A stretch of 63,978 nt of DNA from RGIG8597 sp045133795 (GTDB lineage Bacteria > Spirochaetota > GWE2-31-10), in assembly GCA_045133795.1 (NCBI GenBank), contig JBGUUT010000115.1:1-63978 (forward strand). Direction: 5' to 3'. Positions 34,271 through 43,501 of this stretch are shown one piece after another; the first letter of the stretch is position 1; the number at the start of each line of letters is the position of its first letter. The notes under the pieces are model-generated. The model was given only the letters and a program-made list of their open reading frames with translations, searched no databases and had not been told where the DNA came from. A program made the translations under genes and the position numbers.

Positions 34271-34963
34271 ATGTATTTTGATCCTTTATATTTATTGCTT
34301 TCGGCTCCGGTATTAATATTTTCAATGTTGGCACAATGGGCTGTAAAGTCTAATTTTTCAAAATATTCAAAAGTAAGAAATAGTTACGGAATTTCGGGAA
34401 GCGAAATTGCACGTTTAATTTTAGAACGCAATGGAATTATGGATGTAAAAGTGGAACCTACGAGAGGGTGGTTGTCGGATCATTATTCTCCGTCAGAAAG
34501 GGTGTTAAGGTTATCAGAACCGGTATATAACAGTAATTCAATTGCGGCTATCGGGGTTGCAGCACATGAAGCGGGCCATGCATTGCAACATAAATTCGGT
34601 TATTCTATGATGACACTCAGACAAAGTCTTGCATATCCGGCTTCATTTGCAAGTAACATTTCGGTGTGGTTAATTGTCATTGGTGCATTAATAGGAGCGA
34701 TGGGATTAGCAAAAATAGGTTTTGTATTATTTTGTATTGTTGTTTTATTTCAGATAGTGACTCTTCCCGTGGAATTTGATGCATCAAGAAGAGCAAAAAA
34801 ATTATTGGTTGAATACGGAATTGCAGACCGCAGAGATTCTTCCGGAGTTGCCAGTGTTTTAAATGCGGCAGCAATGACTTATGTGGCAGCTGCAGCCTCT
34901 TCAATAAGTCAATTATTGTATTATGCAATTCGTTTGGGATTATTTAACAGAAGAGATGATTAA
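34271..34963 (+). CDS. Membrane zinc metallopeptidase (YugP/Zn_peptidase_2 family)
   Basis: A 230-aa membrane protein. It has an N-terminal TM, then GVAAHEAGHALQH with the HExxH zinc motif, two TM segments near 130-165, and EFDASRRAKKLL carrying the third ligand region. The family is membrane-bound and of unknown substrate. Length matches YugP. GAGGAG lies eight bases before the ATG. The histidine kinase gene follows after 42 bases. Confidence 0.9.
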   Translation: MYFDPLYLLLSAPVLIFSMLAQWAVKSNFSKYSKVRNSYGISGSEIARLILERNGIMDVKVEPTRGWLSDHYSPSERVLRLSEPVYNSNSIAAIGVAAHEAGHALQHKFGYSMMTLRQSLAYPASFASNISVWLIVIGALIGAMGLAKIGFVLFCIVVLFQIVTLPVEFDASRRAKKLLVEYGIADRRDSSGVASVLNAAAMTYVAAAASSISQLLYYAIRLGLFNRRDD

Positions 34964-35005
34964 AGTTTAATGTTATTTGAATGCAGGATAAGGTGAAGTT
35001 ATTAT

Positions 35006-36052
35006 ATGAACAATATTCGTATAAAGATATTGAATATAAATAATAATGAATTATTAAAAAAGCTTCTTAGGTCTTTTAAGAATCAATACCATATAGAGTG
35101 TATTGAAGAAAAGGATTTAACAGTTGAGAAATTGGAAAGTATTAAACCGGATATTGTAATTTCTTCCTTAATATGTAGAGATTTATTTATTTGGAAAAAG
35201 AAGTATTCCGCCAGATTAATTCAGGTATTTGACACATTGGAAGATGTTTCATTGGATGCACAGGTAGATGATTTTATTGTTTTAAATCAAGCGGATACAA
35301 AGCTTAGATTGGCACAAGTTTTAAAATTGCATGAGCAGTTTTTTGATTTGGAGCATAGATTTCAAAAACATTATAATTTTTTATCTGCGATGGTTCATGA
35401 TTTAAAAACTCCGTTATCGGCAATCTTAGGGTTTGCAGAATTATTGCAGGAAGAACGAATCTGCGGAGAATTAAATCAAAAGCAAGAAAAGTTTGTTACG
35501 CAGATAACAAATTCAGCGAATCATCTTTTTCAAATGGTAAAAGATTTTCTGAATTATTCGATAGTAGAATCCGGGCGAATACAATTGGATGTAAAAAAAC
35601 AAAATTTAAATGATGTTCTTTATCAGATTTATCCGGAAATTGCAGTTTTGGTTAAAAGCCGAGAAATTAATTATATAACATCAGTTCCTGACAATGTTTA
35701 CGGTTATTTTGACGAAGAACGATTGCGACAAGTTTTGGAGAATTTAATTTCAAATGCGGTAAAATTTACGTCAAAACAAGGGATGATTCAGGTCTTTGCT
35801 TCCAGAGTAAAAAAGAGTTTGAAGATAACTGTTCGGGATACGGGGATAGGAATGGCTGCGGAGGATATAGAAAAAGTTTTGGATAAAGAAAATCTTTTTA
35901 CAACAGTCGGAATTCTCGGAGAAAAAGGAACCGGGCTCGGAGTTTCAATTTGTGCTGAAATCATGCGAGCTCACGGCGGAACGTTCAGTATAGAAAGCCA
36001 ACTCGGAGAAGGAACAACAGTAACGTTAGTTTTTCCGGATCATACTTATTAA
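35006..36052 (+). CDS. Soluble sensor histidine kinase
   Basis: A 348-aa kinase with no membrane segment. Residues 1-110 look like a degenerate receiver domain without the usual acidic pocket and Lys (KPDIVISSL region). HisKA follows with the phospho-acceptor His in SAMVHDLKTPLSAILGF. HATPase_c has N-box NLISNAVKFTS, G1 DTGIGM and G2 KGTGLGVSI. It autophosphorylates with ATP. No response regulator is adjacent, so its partner is elsewhere. AAGGTGA precedes the ATG. Confidence 0.88.
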   Translation: MNNIRIKILNINNNELLKKLLRSFKNQYHIECIEEKDLTVEKLESIKPDIVISSLICRDLFIWKKKYSARLIQVFDTLEDVSLDAQVDDFIVLNQADTKLRLAQVLKLHEQFFDLEHRFQKHYNFLSAMVHDLKTPLSAILGFAELLQEERICGELNQKQEKFVTQITNSANHLFQMVKDFLNYSIVESGRIQLDVKKQNLNDVLYQIYPEIAVLVKSREINYITSVPDNVYGYFDEERLRQVLENLISNAVKFTSKQGMIQVFASRVKKSLKITVRDTGIGMAAEDIEKVLDKENLFTTVGILGEKGTGLGVSICAEIMRAHGGTFSIESQLGEGTTVTLVFPDHTY

Positions 36053-36720
36053 TTTTTTATCAAGTAAACATTTGTACTGCTTAATAAGTTATTATTTTTT
36101 GAATCTTTCACTATTGAACTTTTAATTGAGTAACCGGCATTTTTCATTAATGTCAAAAAATCATTGATATAAGTTCTGCCCGGGTCGGCTAAATATACAG
36201 GGATTTTCTTTTGTAAAAAGGTATTCAACACATTAAATAGCGGAATTACTTGTTTTTTTTCATACAAAACATCAGAGCAAATTACGATATTGATGTTTTC
36301 TTTTATTTCGGGAAAATCTCGCCAATCAGCGATAAGCGTGTCAAAATTTTCTAAATTGTTAATTTCACAATTGTGTTTGCATAATTGACAACTGTATTCT
36401 TCATAATCTGTAAAAATTACTCTGCAATTACTGTTTATTGCCAGGGCGATTCCGGAGATTCCCGTTCCGGCTCCTAATTCTAAAATTGTTTTCTCTTGTA
36501 ATGCGGGAATGTCATTGAGTATGTGTTCAGCTAATAAAACTCCGGAATCCCAGATGGCGAAAAAATAAGGAAAACGTTCATCTTTTTCAAATTGTTCGTT
36601 AGTCATTTGGTCAATTATGGAGTCAAGGTCGTCACTGTAATCGATTTTGAATTTTTTATTGCCGCAAGACAGTTGTTTACTTTTTAGTTTTACATTGGAG
36701 AAAATATCTTTCATTTCCAT
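36049..36720 (-). CDS. SAM-dependent methyltransferase (Methyltransf_16-like)
   Basis: A 223-aa enzyme with motif I LELGAGTGISGIALA, then IVICSDVLYEKKQVIPL as in family 16 (nicotinamide N-methyltransferase or protein-lysine type). DSGVLLAEHIL before motif I also fits. The substrate is unknown. It is convergent with the histidine kinase gene and overlaps it by four bases. GAGG lies about ten bases before the ATG at 36720; an ATG at 36714 is an alternative. Confidence 0.82.
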   Translation of the reverse strand: MEMKDIFSNVKLKSKQLSCGNKKFKIDYSDDLDSIIDQMTNEQFEKDERFPYFFAIWDSGVLLAEHILNDIPALQEKTILELGAGTGISGIALAINSNCRVIFTDYEEYSCQLCKHNCEINNLENFDTLIADWRDFPEIKENINIVICSDVLYEKKQVIPLFNVLNTFLQKKIPVYLADPGRTYINDFLTLMKNAGYSIKSSIVKDSKNNNLLSSTNVYLIKN

Positions 36721-36817
36721 AGAATAATTACCTCAAAGGTGTTTATACTATATTTATGAATTAACGTAAGCATTCCTTGTCATTTTTTAGTGTAGAAGAT
36801 TAAAACTTGTGTTCTTA

Positions 36818-36846
36818 TTGACTCAAAAAAATGAAAAGATTATATA
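36818..36846 (+). promoter_or_regulatory. Promoter giving a leaderless antiporter mRNA
   Basis: TTGACT (36818-36823), a 17-bp spacer, then TATATA (36841-36846). The ATG begins six bases after the -10, so transcription should start at or beside the start codon. Confidence 0.7.
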
Positions 36847-36852
36847 TTTTGC

Positions 36853-38880
36853 ATGGATTTTTCACATATTTTCCCGGCAAAAGACCCGGTTATTGTTTTT
36901 TCTATTATAAGCTTAGTTATTCTTTTCGTTCCTATTTTGTTTGAACGCATTCATATGCCGGGGTTGGTTGGTTTTATTGTTGTCGGAGCTTTGCTCGGAG
37001 AACATGGCTTTAATATTTTGCAGCGAGACAGTGCAATAACATTGTTTGGAACTGTGGGATTGTTATATATAATGTTTGCTTCTGGTTTGGAAACAGATAT
37101 TGATGACTTTAAGAAGAATACAAAACGAAGTCTGATTTTCGGATTATTGACCTTTATTATACCGCAAGGGCTGGGAGCTCTAATTTCTTATTATATTTTG
37201 GGGTTTTCTTGGGTTTCATCTTTACTTTTGGCGAGTATGTTTGCTTCTCATACCTTATTGGCTTATCCTCTTGTAAGTAAATTTAATATATCAAAAAATG
37301 AAGCGGTTACGATTACTGTAGGCGGAACGATTATAGTAAATTTTTTAGCGTTGTTAGTTTTATCGATAATTGTTAATGCTGACGGCGGCGATTTAAATAT
37401 TATGTTTTGGGTAAAACTTACAATTAATGTTTTGATGTTTTTGTTAATTGTATTGTTTGTGTTGCCGCCGGCATGTCGTTGGTTTTTTAGAAAACTAAAC
37501 AGCGAAGACGGTTCACAATTTGTTTTTGTTCTTTCGGTAATTTTCGGAATCAGTCTCTTAGCCCAAATTTTGGGAATTGAACCAATTATCGGAGCTTTTT
37601 TTGCGGGATTGATTTTGAGTAATTTAATTTCTCCTACATCAAAACTGGCAGATAGATTGTCTTTTACCGGAAACAGTCTTTTTATTCCGTTTTTTTTAAT
37701 CAGTGTAGGAATGCTTATAAATATAAAAGGATTTGGCAGCGGTTTTACGCCGTGGTTGGTTGCGATTGTAATGATTTTAACTGCAACGTTATGTAAATTT
37801 TTACCGGCAGTAATTGTTCGTTATGCTTTTCGTTATACCAAAGATGAAGGTTGGTTGATTTTTGGACTTTCAAATGCACAAGCCGCAGCAACATTGGCAG
37901 CAGTAATGGTCGGACATCAGAAAGGATTGTTAAACGATGATGTTCTTAACGGAACAATTTTGATGATTGTTGCTACGGTATTTGTAAGTACTTATGTTAC
38001 CGATCGTGTCGGTCGACGTATTGCTGTTACGATGAAAGAAAACGCACCTTATGATAATGGACAAAATAATTATTTGATAAATGTTTTTAATCCTAAAACA
38101 GCAGAACATTTGATAAATCTGGCATTACTTTTCAGTAATGATAAAGCTAATATGTATGCGTTATCAATTGTTAATGACGGAAAAAATATCGAAGCTCAAA
38201 AAAAGAATATTTCAGATATTCACGAGCATGTGAAAAAATATGCAAAACAACTTAACAAAGATGTTGAAACTTCAATGCGTGTTGATATTAATATTCCGGG
38301 CGGAATTGTTCGAGCATCAAAAGAGCTTAATGCCGGGAATATGTTGATTGGTTGGAACGGAAAAACAAAAGCTACGGATAAATTGTTTGGGTCATTATCT
38401 ACGCAGATTCTTCAGAATTCCAACGGACAACTTATGATTTGTAATGTTCAAAAACAATTGGAAACAATTCGTCAGATTTCAGTTTTTTTCCCTAATAATA
38501 TAGAAAAAGAAACTTGTTTTAATGATTTATTGCGGTCTATTTTGAATATTGCCGAGAAAAGAAAAATTCCTATGCATATTCACTGTGCGGAATCAATATG
38601 TCAATCAATATCAGAAGTTTGTCATCCTGATTTAGTGTCTATTGTAGGTTCAAAGACAAATGTAGAACGAATGAAAATGATATTCGGCAATTTAACGGAA
38701 GATAATTTTGTAATTGTTGTCGGTGCAAGGAAAAACTCTATATCATGGTCGAAAGAAAATGATAAAATTCCTAAATTATTAAATAATTATTTTGCAAAAC
38801 ATGATTTTGTTTTAATTTATCCGCGAATATTACCGGACAGCGGCAATGTAAATCTTTTTGAATCAGAGGTTGTTACATGA
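36853..38880 (+). CDS. CPA2-type cation/proton antiporter with USP-like tail
   Basis: A 675-aa membrane protein. Residues about 10-390 form a Na+/H+ exchanger (KefB/CPA2) domain with about 12 TM segments, FERIHMPGLVGFIVVGALLGEHG near the start and GLSNAQAAATLAAVM later. Residues 420-670 are cytoplasmic and resemble two universal-stress-type modules. Ion choice (Na+ or K+) cannot be told. There is no ribosome binding site; the promoter -10 abuts the ATG. It overlaps the kinase-like gene by four bases (ATGA). Confidence 0.9.
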   Translation: MDFSHIFPAKDPVIVFSIISLVILFVPILFERIHMPGLVGFIVVGALLGEHGFNILQRDSAITLFGTVGLLYIMFASGLETDIDDFKKNTKRSLIFGLLTFIIPQGLGALISYYILGFSWVSSLLLASMFASHTLLAYPLVSKFNISKNEAVTITVGGTIIVNFLALLVLSIIVNADGGDLNIMFWVKLTINVLMFLLIVLFVLPPACRWFFRKLNSEDGSQFVFVLSVIFGISLLAQILGIEPIIGAFFAGLILSNLISPTSKLADRLSFTGNSLFIPFFLISVGMLINIKGFGSGFTPWLVAIVMILTATLCKFLPAVIVRYAFRYTKDEGWLIFGLSNAQAAATLAAVMVGHQKGLLNDDVLNGTILMIVATVFVSTYVTDRVGRRIAVTMKENAPYDNGQNNYLINVFNPKTAEHLINLALLFSNDKANMYALSIVNDGKNIEAQKKNISDIHEHVKKYAKQLNKDVETSMRVDINIPGGIVRASKELNAGNMLIGWNGKTKATDKLFGSLSTQILQNSNGQLMICNVQKQLETIRQISVFFPNNIEKETCFNDLLRSILNIAEKRKIPMHIHCAESICQSISEVCHPDLVSIVGSKTNVERMKMIFGNLTEDNFVIVVGARKNSISWSKENDKIPKLLNNYFAKHDFVLIYPRILPDSGNVNLFESEVVT

Positions 38881-39380
38881 AAAATATAGTTTTAATCGGA
38901 ATGCCCGGAGCCGGGAAAAGTACAATAGGCGTTGTATTGGCAAAAATCGCCGGTATCAATTTTGTGGATACAGATCTTTTGATTCAACAACAAGAAGGAA
39001 AATTGTTGCAAGTCATTGTTGATGAAATAGGATGTGATAATTTTATAACTCTTGAAGGTGATTTTTTGTCAGTTTTTAAAACTCAACGTGTGAGTGTTGT
39101 AGCTACCGGCGGCAGTGCGGTTTATACAGAAAAGGCAATGAATAATTTGAAAGATATCGGTGATATTGTTTATTTACAATTACCGTATGAAGAGATAGAA
39201 AAACGAATTCATAATATTACGACTCGTGGTTTAGCTATGGCAAAAGGGAAGACATTACTTAATTTATATGAAGAACGTCTTCCGCTTTATCAAAAATATG
39301 CAGATTTGATTATAGATTGTTTGGGTAAAACAATTGAAGAAATAGCATTGGAGATTTTGAATAAAGTTAAAAAAGATTAG
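38877..39380 (+). CDS. Shikimate-kinase-like protein with altered substrate residues
   Basis: A 167-aa P-loop kinase with Walker A GMPGAGKSTIG, substrate Asp in FVDTDLLIQQ and YEERLPLYQKYAD near the C-terminus, all shikimate-kinase traits. Two features differ. The FRxxE segment that supplies a shikimate-binding Arg reads FITLEGDFL, and the GGG motif reads ATGGSAVY. The lid RGLAMAKGK is also unlike RPLL. It may phosphorylate another small polyol or sugar-like acid. No other aro gene is nearby, and it is coupled to the antiporter. Confidence 0.8.
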   Translation: MKNIVLIGMPGAGKSTIGVVLAKIAGINFVDTDLLIQQQEGKLLQVIVDEIGCDNFITLEGDFLSVFKTQRVSVVATGGSAVYTEKAMNNLKDIGDIVYLQLPYEEIEKRIHNITTRGLAMAKGKTLLNLYEERLPLYQKYADLIIDCLGKTIEEIALEILNKVKKD

Positions 39381-40092
39381 AATGTTTTTCGATAAGTGTT
39401 TCGATTTCTCCGTTAGCAATCATTTCTTTGATAATCGTATTTATTTCTGTCAATAATTTAGAATTGCTCTTATTTACGCAAATTCCATAATATTCGGTAC
39501 CATCTTTTAAAGGATGACTTTGTAATTGTGAATATTGTGTTGTAGCCCAAAGAGCGGTTTGTTGATCTATAACGACGGCTTCAGTTTCATTGTTTAATAA
39601 TGCTCTTATTGTATGCAAAGTTGTAGGATACGTAAGTAAATTTGTTTTCTTTAATCCCATTTGTTTAATAAGTGTGTGACTGGAAGTTCCTTGTTTTACA
39701 CCGATTTTTAATCCATCAAGCTCACTTTTATTTGTAACCGGAAAGTCTTTTAATGAAATTATGAATTGTTCACTTTTTGCGTAGGGTATGGAAAAAGCGA
39801 CTCGTTCTTGGCGGTCTGGAGTAATTGTGATAGCTGCAATTCCTATATCTCCTATTTTTCTTTCGATGGACGGGATAATTGAAGTAAAACCGACAGAAAA
39901 TATTTTTATTTTTTTATTTAATTTTTGGGCAATAACTGCAGCAATGTCCGGGTCTACACCGGAAGGAATGCCGTCTTTTATATATTCGAATGGCGGGAAA
40001 CTATGGTCGGTAAGAACAACTAATTCATTTTTGTTACTGCATGAGAGAAGAAAGACAACTGAAAATATAAATGTATAGATTATTTTTGCCAT
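39367..40092 (-). CDS. Family 3 extracellular solute-binding lipoprotein
   Basis: A 241-aa lipoprotein with lipobox LLSC (Cys18) and a SBP_bac_3 fold: LVVLTDHSFPPFEYIKDGIPSGVDPDIAA, ITITPDRQERVAFSIPY and LKIGVKQGTSSHTLI. Such proteins bind polar amino acids for ABC transporters or feed membrane sensors. No permease or ATPase is encoded nearby, so its partner is remote. It is convergent with the shikimate-kinase-like gene, overlapping by 14 bases. Confidence 0.9.
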   Translation of the reverse strand: MAKIIYTFIFSVVFLLSCSNKNELVVLTDHSFPPFEYIKDGIPSGVDPDIAAVIAQKLNKKIKIFSVGFTSIIPSIERKIGDIGIAAITITPDRQERVAFSIPYAKSEQFIISLKDFPVTNKSELDGLKIGVKQGTSSHTLIKQMGLKKTNLLTYPTTLHTIRALLNNETEAVVIDQQTALWATTQYSQLQSHPLKDGTEYYGICVNKSNSKLLTEINTIIKEMIANGEIETLIEKHSNLF

Positions 40093-40230
40093 AATACTAC
40101 TCCTATAAAAATAGCTTTTACGTAAAGATTAACCGCAGTAAAAAGTTACGGCAAAAAAATTACACAATAGGATTATGAGAGGAAAATCCCCAAAATAAGA
40201 ACTTATTGTATATTTTTATTTAAATAACTA

Positions 40231-40258
40231 TTGCAATATAAAAAAAAATGTATATAAT
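40231..40258 (+). promoter_or_regulatory. Promoter of acpP
   Basis: TTGCAA (40231-40236), a 16-bp A-rich spacer and TATAAT (40253-40258). The predicted start is near 40265, giving a leader of about 48 bases. Confidence 0.75.
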
Positions 40259-40270
40259 ACTAATCAACTT

Positions 40271-40286
40271 ATGACCAGTTGGTCAT
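40271..40286. promoter_or_regulatory. Operator-like perfect palindrome before acpP
   Basis: ATGACCAGTTGGTCAT has 7-base perfect arms around GT. It lies from about +6 to +21 of the acpP transcript, a classical repressor position. The form is like TetR-family operators. No regulator gene is adjacent. Confidence 0.65.
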
Positions 40287-40312
40287 GTTAATTTTTGTGA
40301 AGGGAGTTCGAA

Positions 40313-40555
40313 ATGACAAACGAAGAAATTTTTGAAAAAGTTAAAAAATTAATTGCAGAGAGATTAGCTGTAAATGAAAGTAAAATTGTTCCTGAAGCTT
40401 CTTTTATTGAAGATTTAGGTGCTGATTCTTTAGATACAGTAGAATTGCTTACACAATTGGAATCTGAATTTAACATTACTATTCCGGATGAAGATGCTGA
40501 AAAAATCACTACAGTTGGAAGTGTTATTGAGTACATTCAGAAGAATGAAGCGTAA
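40313..40555 (+). CDS. acpP: Housekeeping acyl carrier protein
   Basis: An 80-aa ACP for fatty acid synthesis with phosphopantetheine Ser in EDLGADSLDTVELLTQLE. It has typical N-terminal VKKLIAERLAVNESKIVPEA and C-terminal IPDEDAEKITTVGSVIEYI. AAGGGAG lies six bases before the ATG. It has its own promoter, palindrome and terminator, then rnc. This acpP-rnc order is common in bacteria. Confidence 0.97.
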   Translation: MTNEEIFEKVKKLIAERLAVNESKIVPEASFIEDLGADSLDTVELLTQLESEFNITIPDEDAEKITTVGSVIEYIQKNEA

Positions 40556-40583
40556 TTAAATTCATTATGATTTAGTGAATAGG

Positions 40584-40627
40584 CCTTTATAAAAGAACCC
40601 AGATGTTTTTTTATAAAGGTTTTTTTA
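40584..40627 (+). terminator. Terminator of acpP
   Basis: Eleven-base arms CCTTTATAAAA (40584-40594) and TTTTATAAAGG (40609-40619) followed by eight bases almost all T. Confidence 0.85.
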
Positions 40628-40670
40628 TTAGGAAAAGAGTGTTATTTTATTCTGGATACGGAGTTAGACT

Positions 40671-41456
40671 TTGGAAACAAAAAGAAAAGAAGAATTAAAG
40701 AAATTTCTGAAAGAACAAAAAATAAAGTTTAATGATCTTGATCTTCTGGATTTGGCATTATCTCATCGTTCATTTGCTAATGAGAAAAATGTGGGAATGG
40801 GAAATAATGAAAAATTAGAATTCTTAGGTGATTCTGTTTTAGGTTTAATTATTACAGAGTTTCTTTATAAAAATTATTCATCTTTGCATGAAGGAAATTT
40901 TGCCAGAGTAAAATCCTTTGTGGTCAGTGAAGAAATGCTATCAACGCAAGGGAAAAATATCGGATTAAATAAATTGATAAAAATAGGTCACGGAGAAGAA
41001 ATGACCGGAGGGCGTGAGAAAAAAGCGATAATTGCTGATGCCTTTGAAGCTTTTCTCGGTGCAATGTATCTGGATTCAAAATATTCACGTGTAGAAGAAT
41101 TTGTTGTCCGATTATTTGAGGAAGAAATTAAACTTGTGGTGAATGAACGTCAAGGACAAGATTATAAGACATTGCTGCAAGAATATGTTCAGAAAAAATA
41201 TCGTGATTGTCCGCAATATCGCCAGATATCGGAAAGCGGCCCGGAACACAATAAAACTTTTTTAATGGAAGTTCTTGTTGATAATCAAGTTATAGCTCAA
41301 GCTACCGGGAAATCAAAAAAAGAAGCAGAAAAGAATGCCGCAAAAATAGCTTATCGAAGAATTATTGATAATTTCCCTAAAGAAGAAAAACAGACTACTG
41401 GAAATCATGAAAAAAGCCGAAAACATTACAGAAAAAGGAGAGGTAATACAGAATGA
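40671..41456 (+). CDS. rnc: Ribonuclease III
   Basis: A 261-aa double-strand RNA endonuclease. The signature NEKLEFLGDSVLGLIITE holds catalytic acidic residues, ADAFEAFLGAMYLD the second set, and residues about 175-245 are a dsRNA-binding domain (YKTLLQEYVQKKY to SKKEAEKNAAKIAY). It processes rRNA and other structured RNAs. The start is TTG at 40671, seven bases after GGAG. The ispG start overlaps its stop (ATGA). Confidence 0.96.
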   Translation: METKRKEELKKFLKEQKIKFNDLDLLDLALSHRSFANEKNVGMGNNEKLEFLGDSVLGLIITEFLYKNYSSLHEGNFARVKSFVVSEEMLSTQGKNIGLNKLIKIGHGEEMTGGREKKAIIADAFEAFLGAMYLDSKYSRVEEFVVRLFEEEIKLVVNERQGQDYKTLLQEYVQKKYRDCPQYRQISESGPEHNKTFLMEVLVDNQVIAQATGKSKKEAEKNAAKIAYRRIIDNFPKEEKQTTGNHEKSRKHYRKRRGNTE

Positions 41457-42496
41457 TTTCGGTAGGAAATATAAAAATTGGCGATAAAGGTTTTATTCCC
41501 GTACAGACAATGTTAAAGAATCCGGTATGGGAAATTGATAAAACATTAAAAAAAATAGAAAATCTTGAAAGAATCGGATGTGATATTTTAAGAATTACAG
41601 TTCCGGACCAAAAAGCATTGGAGGGACTAAAAGAGATATTAAAACGGACTAAAATGCCGATTGTAGCGGATATTCATTTTGATTATAAATTGGCGATAGC
41701 TTCAATTGAAGCAGGAGTTCACAAAGTTCGTATAAATCCCGGAAATATAGGCGATAAAGATAGAGTTCAAAGTGTAATTGCATGTTTAAAAAAACACGGA
41801 ACTCCGGTACGAATAGGAATAAATAAAGGTTCTTTGCCAAAACATTTAAAAGAAAAATACAATGATCCGATAAAAATAATGATTGAATCTGCCCGTGAAG
41901 AAGCAGGGTATTTCCGAGATGCAGGATATGATAATGTGGTTCTTTCATTCAAATCTTCTACCGTGATGGAAACAATAAAGGTTAATCGACTTGCTAAACA
42001 AGAATTTGATTATCCTTTGCATATCGGAGTGACCGAAGCAGGAGATTTGATTGACGGAACAATAAAAAACAGTATAGGGATTGCAACTCTTTTACAGGAA
42101 GGTATCGGCGATACAATTCGTGTAAGTTTGACAGCTGCGGAAGAGGAAGAAGTCAGAACCGGAATGAAAATTTTGGAAGCGTTGAAATTACGTGAGAGCC
42201 ATGTGGAAATTATAAGTTGTCCGACTTGTGGGCGAACCGAAATAGAATTGGCTAGTTTGGGACAACAAGTAAAAGCTCTTACGGAAGGGAAACGTTTTTG
42301 TAAGAATTTAAAAATTGCGGTTATGGGGTGTGTTGTAAATGGACCGGGAGAAGCCGGAGAGTGTGATTTCGGAATTGCAGGCGGGAAAGATCAATCAATT
42401 TTATTCAAAGACGGGAAAAAGCTAAAAGTTATCAAAAATGACAGTATAATGTCTGAAATGGAGCAACTTTTAATGGGGTATTATGAAAAAGATTAA
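41453..42496 (+). CDS. ispG: 4-hydroxy-3-methylbut-2-en-1-yl diphosphate synthase
   Basis: A 347-aa [4Fe-4S] enzyme of the MEP isoprenoid pathway. The barrel part has VADIHFDYKLA and HKVRINPGNIGD. The cluster Cys residues are in SCPTCGRTEIE and MGCVVNGPGEAGECDFG. Length fits the bacterial short form. It is translationally coupled to rnc by four bases, and the TPR gene start overlaps its end by 14 bases. Confidence 0.97.
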   Translation: MISVGNIKIGDKGFIPVQTMLKNPVWEIDKTLKKIENLERIGCDILRITVPDQKALEGLKEILKRTKMPIVADIHFDYKLAIASIEAGVHKVRINPGNIGDKDRVQSVIACLKKHGTPVRIGINKGSLPKHLKEKYNDPIKIMIESAREEAGYFRDAGYDNVVLSFKSSTVMETIKVNRLAKQEFDYPLHIGVTEAGDLIDGTIKNSIGIATLLQEGIGDTIRVSLTAAEEEEVRTGMKILEALKLRESHVEIISCPTCGRTEIELASLGQQVKALTEGKRFCKNLKIAVMGCVVNGPGEAGECDFGIAGGKDQSILFKDGKKLKVIKNDSIMSEMEQLLMGYYEKD

Positions 42497-43499
42497 TCTG
42501 ATAATTTTATTTCTTTTGCAATGTTTGTGGATTTTTGCATCGAAAGAGCCGAGCTGGGTGCATTTAAAACGTGCTGAAAATCTTACTGCTAAAGGCGAAT
42601 ATTCAGAAGCAATGAGTGAAGTGCGTAAAGCCAGAGCTCGTCGTATTGATGAAGCATTGGAACGTTATTGGAATAAATTGTTAGTGGAAAATCCGGATAA
42701 AACGGATTATGAGTTAAAAAAGCTCTTGCAGAAAGAAGAACAAAAGTTGAAAGTTTCGGATAATTATCCGCAATATCACAATATTGTGGGGGATTTGTAT
42801 GTAAAAACAAATTTCTTATCGGAAGCGGAGCGAGAATATAAGTTAGTTTTAGAACAGCAGGAGTTTTTAGATTATCCGGATGAGATATTAAATGTTCGTT
42901 ATAAACTTGCAGAATTGTACAGCAGTCGCGGCGATTTAAATCTTGAAGAGATGACTTATCTTGAAATTATAAACGGGTTTCTTTCTACAAAAAAAGACAC
43001 TTATTGGGAACGAGTGCGCTACAATATTCGTCAGGATATAACTTTGTCGCATATATTTAAAGTTTATAGATTTGATAACGGAATGAAGTATTTTAATGCA
43101 CTTTATAATATAGGACGTTATGCTGCGATAGCTCAAAAAAGAGACGAGTCGTTATTTTATTTAGGATGTGCTGCGATTGTTTGGATGACGCATGTTAATA
43201 ATGAGATTCGTAAAGTTCAGCCGGATTTTCATTATACCGGACCGGCTAATTTTATTAACTATATAGGTAATCCTGCATTTCAAATAATGCTGACAGAAGA
43301 TTTTGTTTTTGATAAATTAATGTTTTATATCGGATATAATCATTTTCTGAACGGTAATATTCAGGAGCGAGATTATTATTTTGGTTTGGCAAAAAGTTTT
43401 GCTGCTAAAGTCGGACGAGTTAATATGATTAATGACCAGATTGATTATTTGATAGCTCATCCGGATCATGTGTTGACATATCAGGAAATATTGAAATAG
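42483..43499 (+). CDS. Exported TPR-like protein
   Basis: A 338-aa protein with a signal peptide (1-19, LQCLWIFASK). Helical repeats follow that look like TPRs: LKRAENLTAKGEYSEAMSEVRKA, then VGDLYVKTNFLSEAEREYKLVLE and LAELYSSRGDLNLEEM. The rest is helical and aromatic. Probably a periplasmic scaffold, spirochaete-specific. GGGGT precedes the ATG inside the ispG end. It is third of a long + operon. Confidence 0.75.
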   Translation: MKKINLIILFLLQCLWIFASKEPSWVHLKRAENLTAKGEYSEAMSEVRKARARRIDEALERYWNKLLVENPDKTDYELKKLLQKEEQKLKVSDNYPQYHNIVGDLYVKTNFLSEAEREYKLVLEQQEFLDYPDEILNVRYKLAELYSSRGDLNLEEMTYLEIINGFLSTKKDTYWERVRYNIRQDITLSHIFKVYRFDNGMKYFNALYNIGRYAAIAQKRDESLFYLGCAAIVWMTHVNNEIRKVQPDFHYTGPANFINYIGNPAFQIMLTEDFVFDKLMFYIGYNHFLNGNIQERDYYFGLAKSFAAKVGRVNMINDQIDYLIAHPDHVLTYQEILK

Positions 43500-43501
43500 T
43501 T

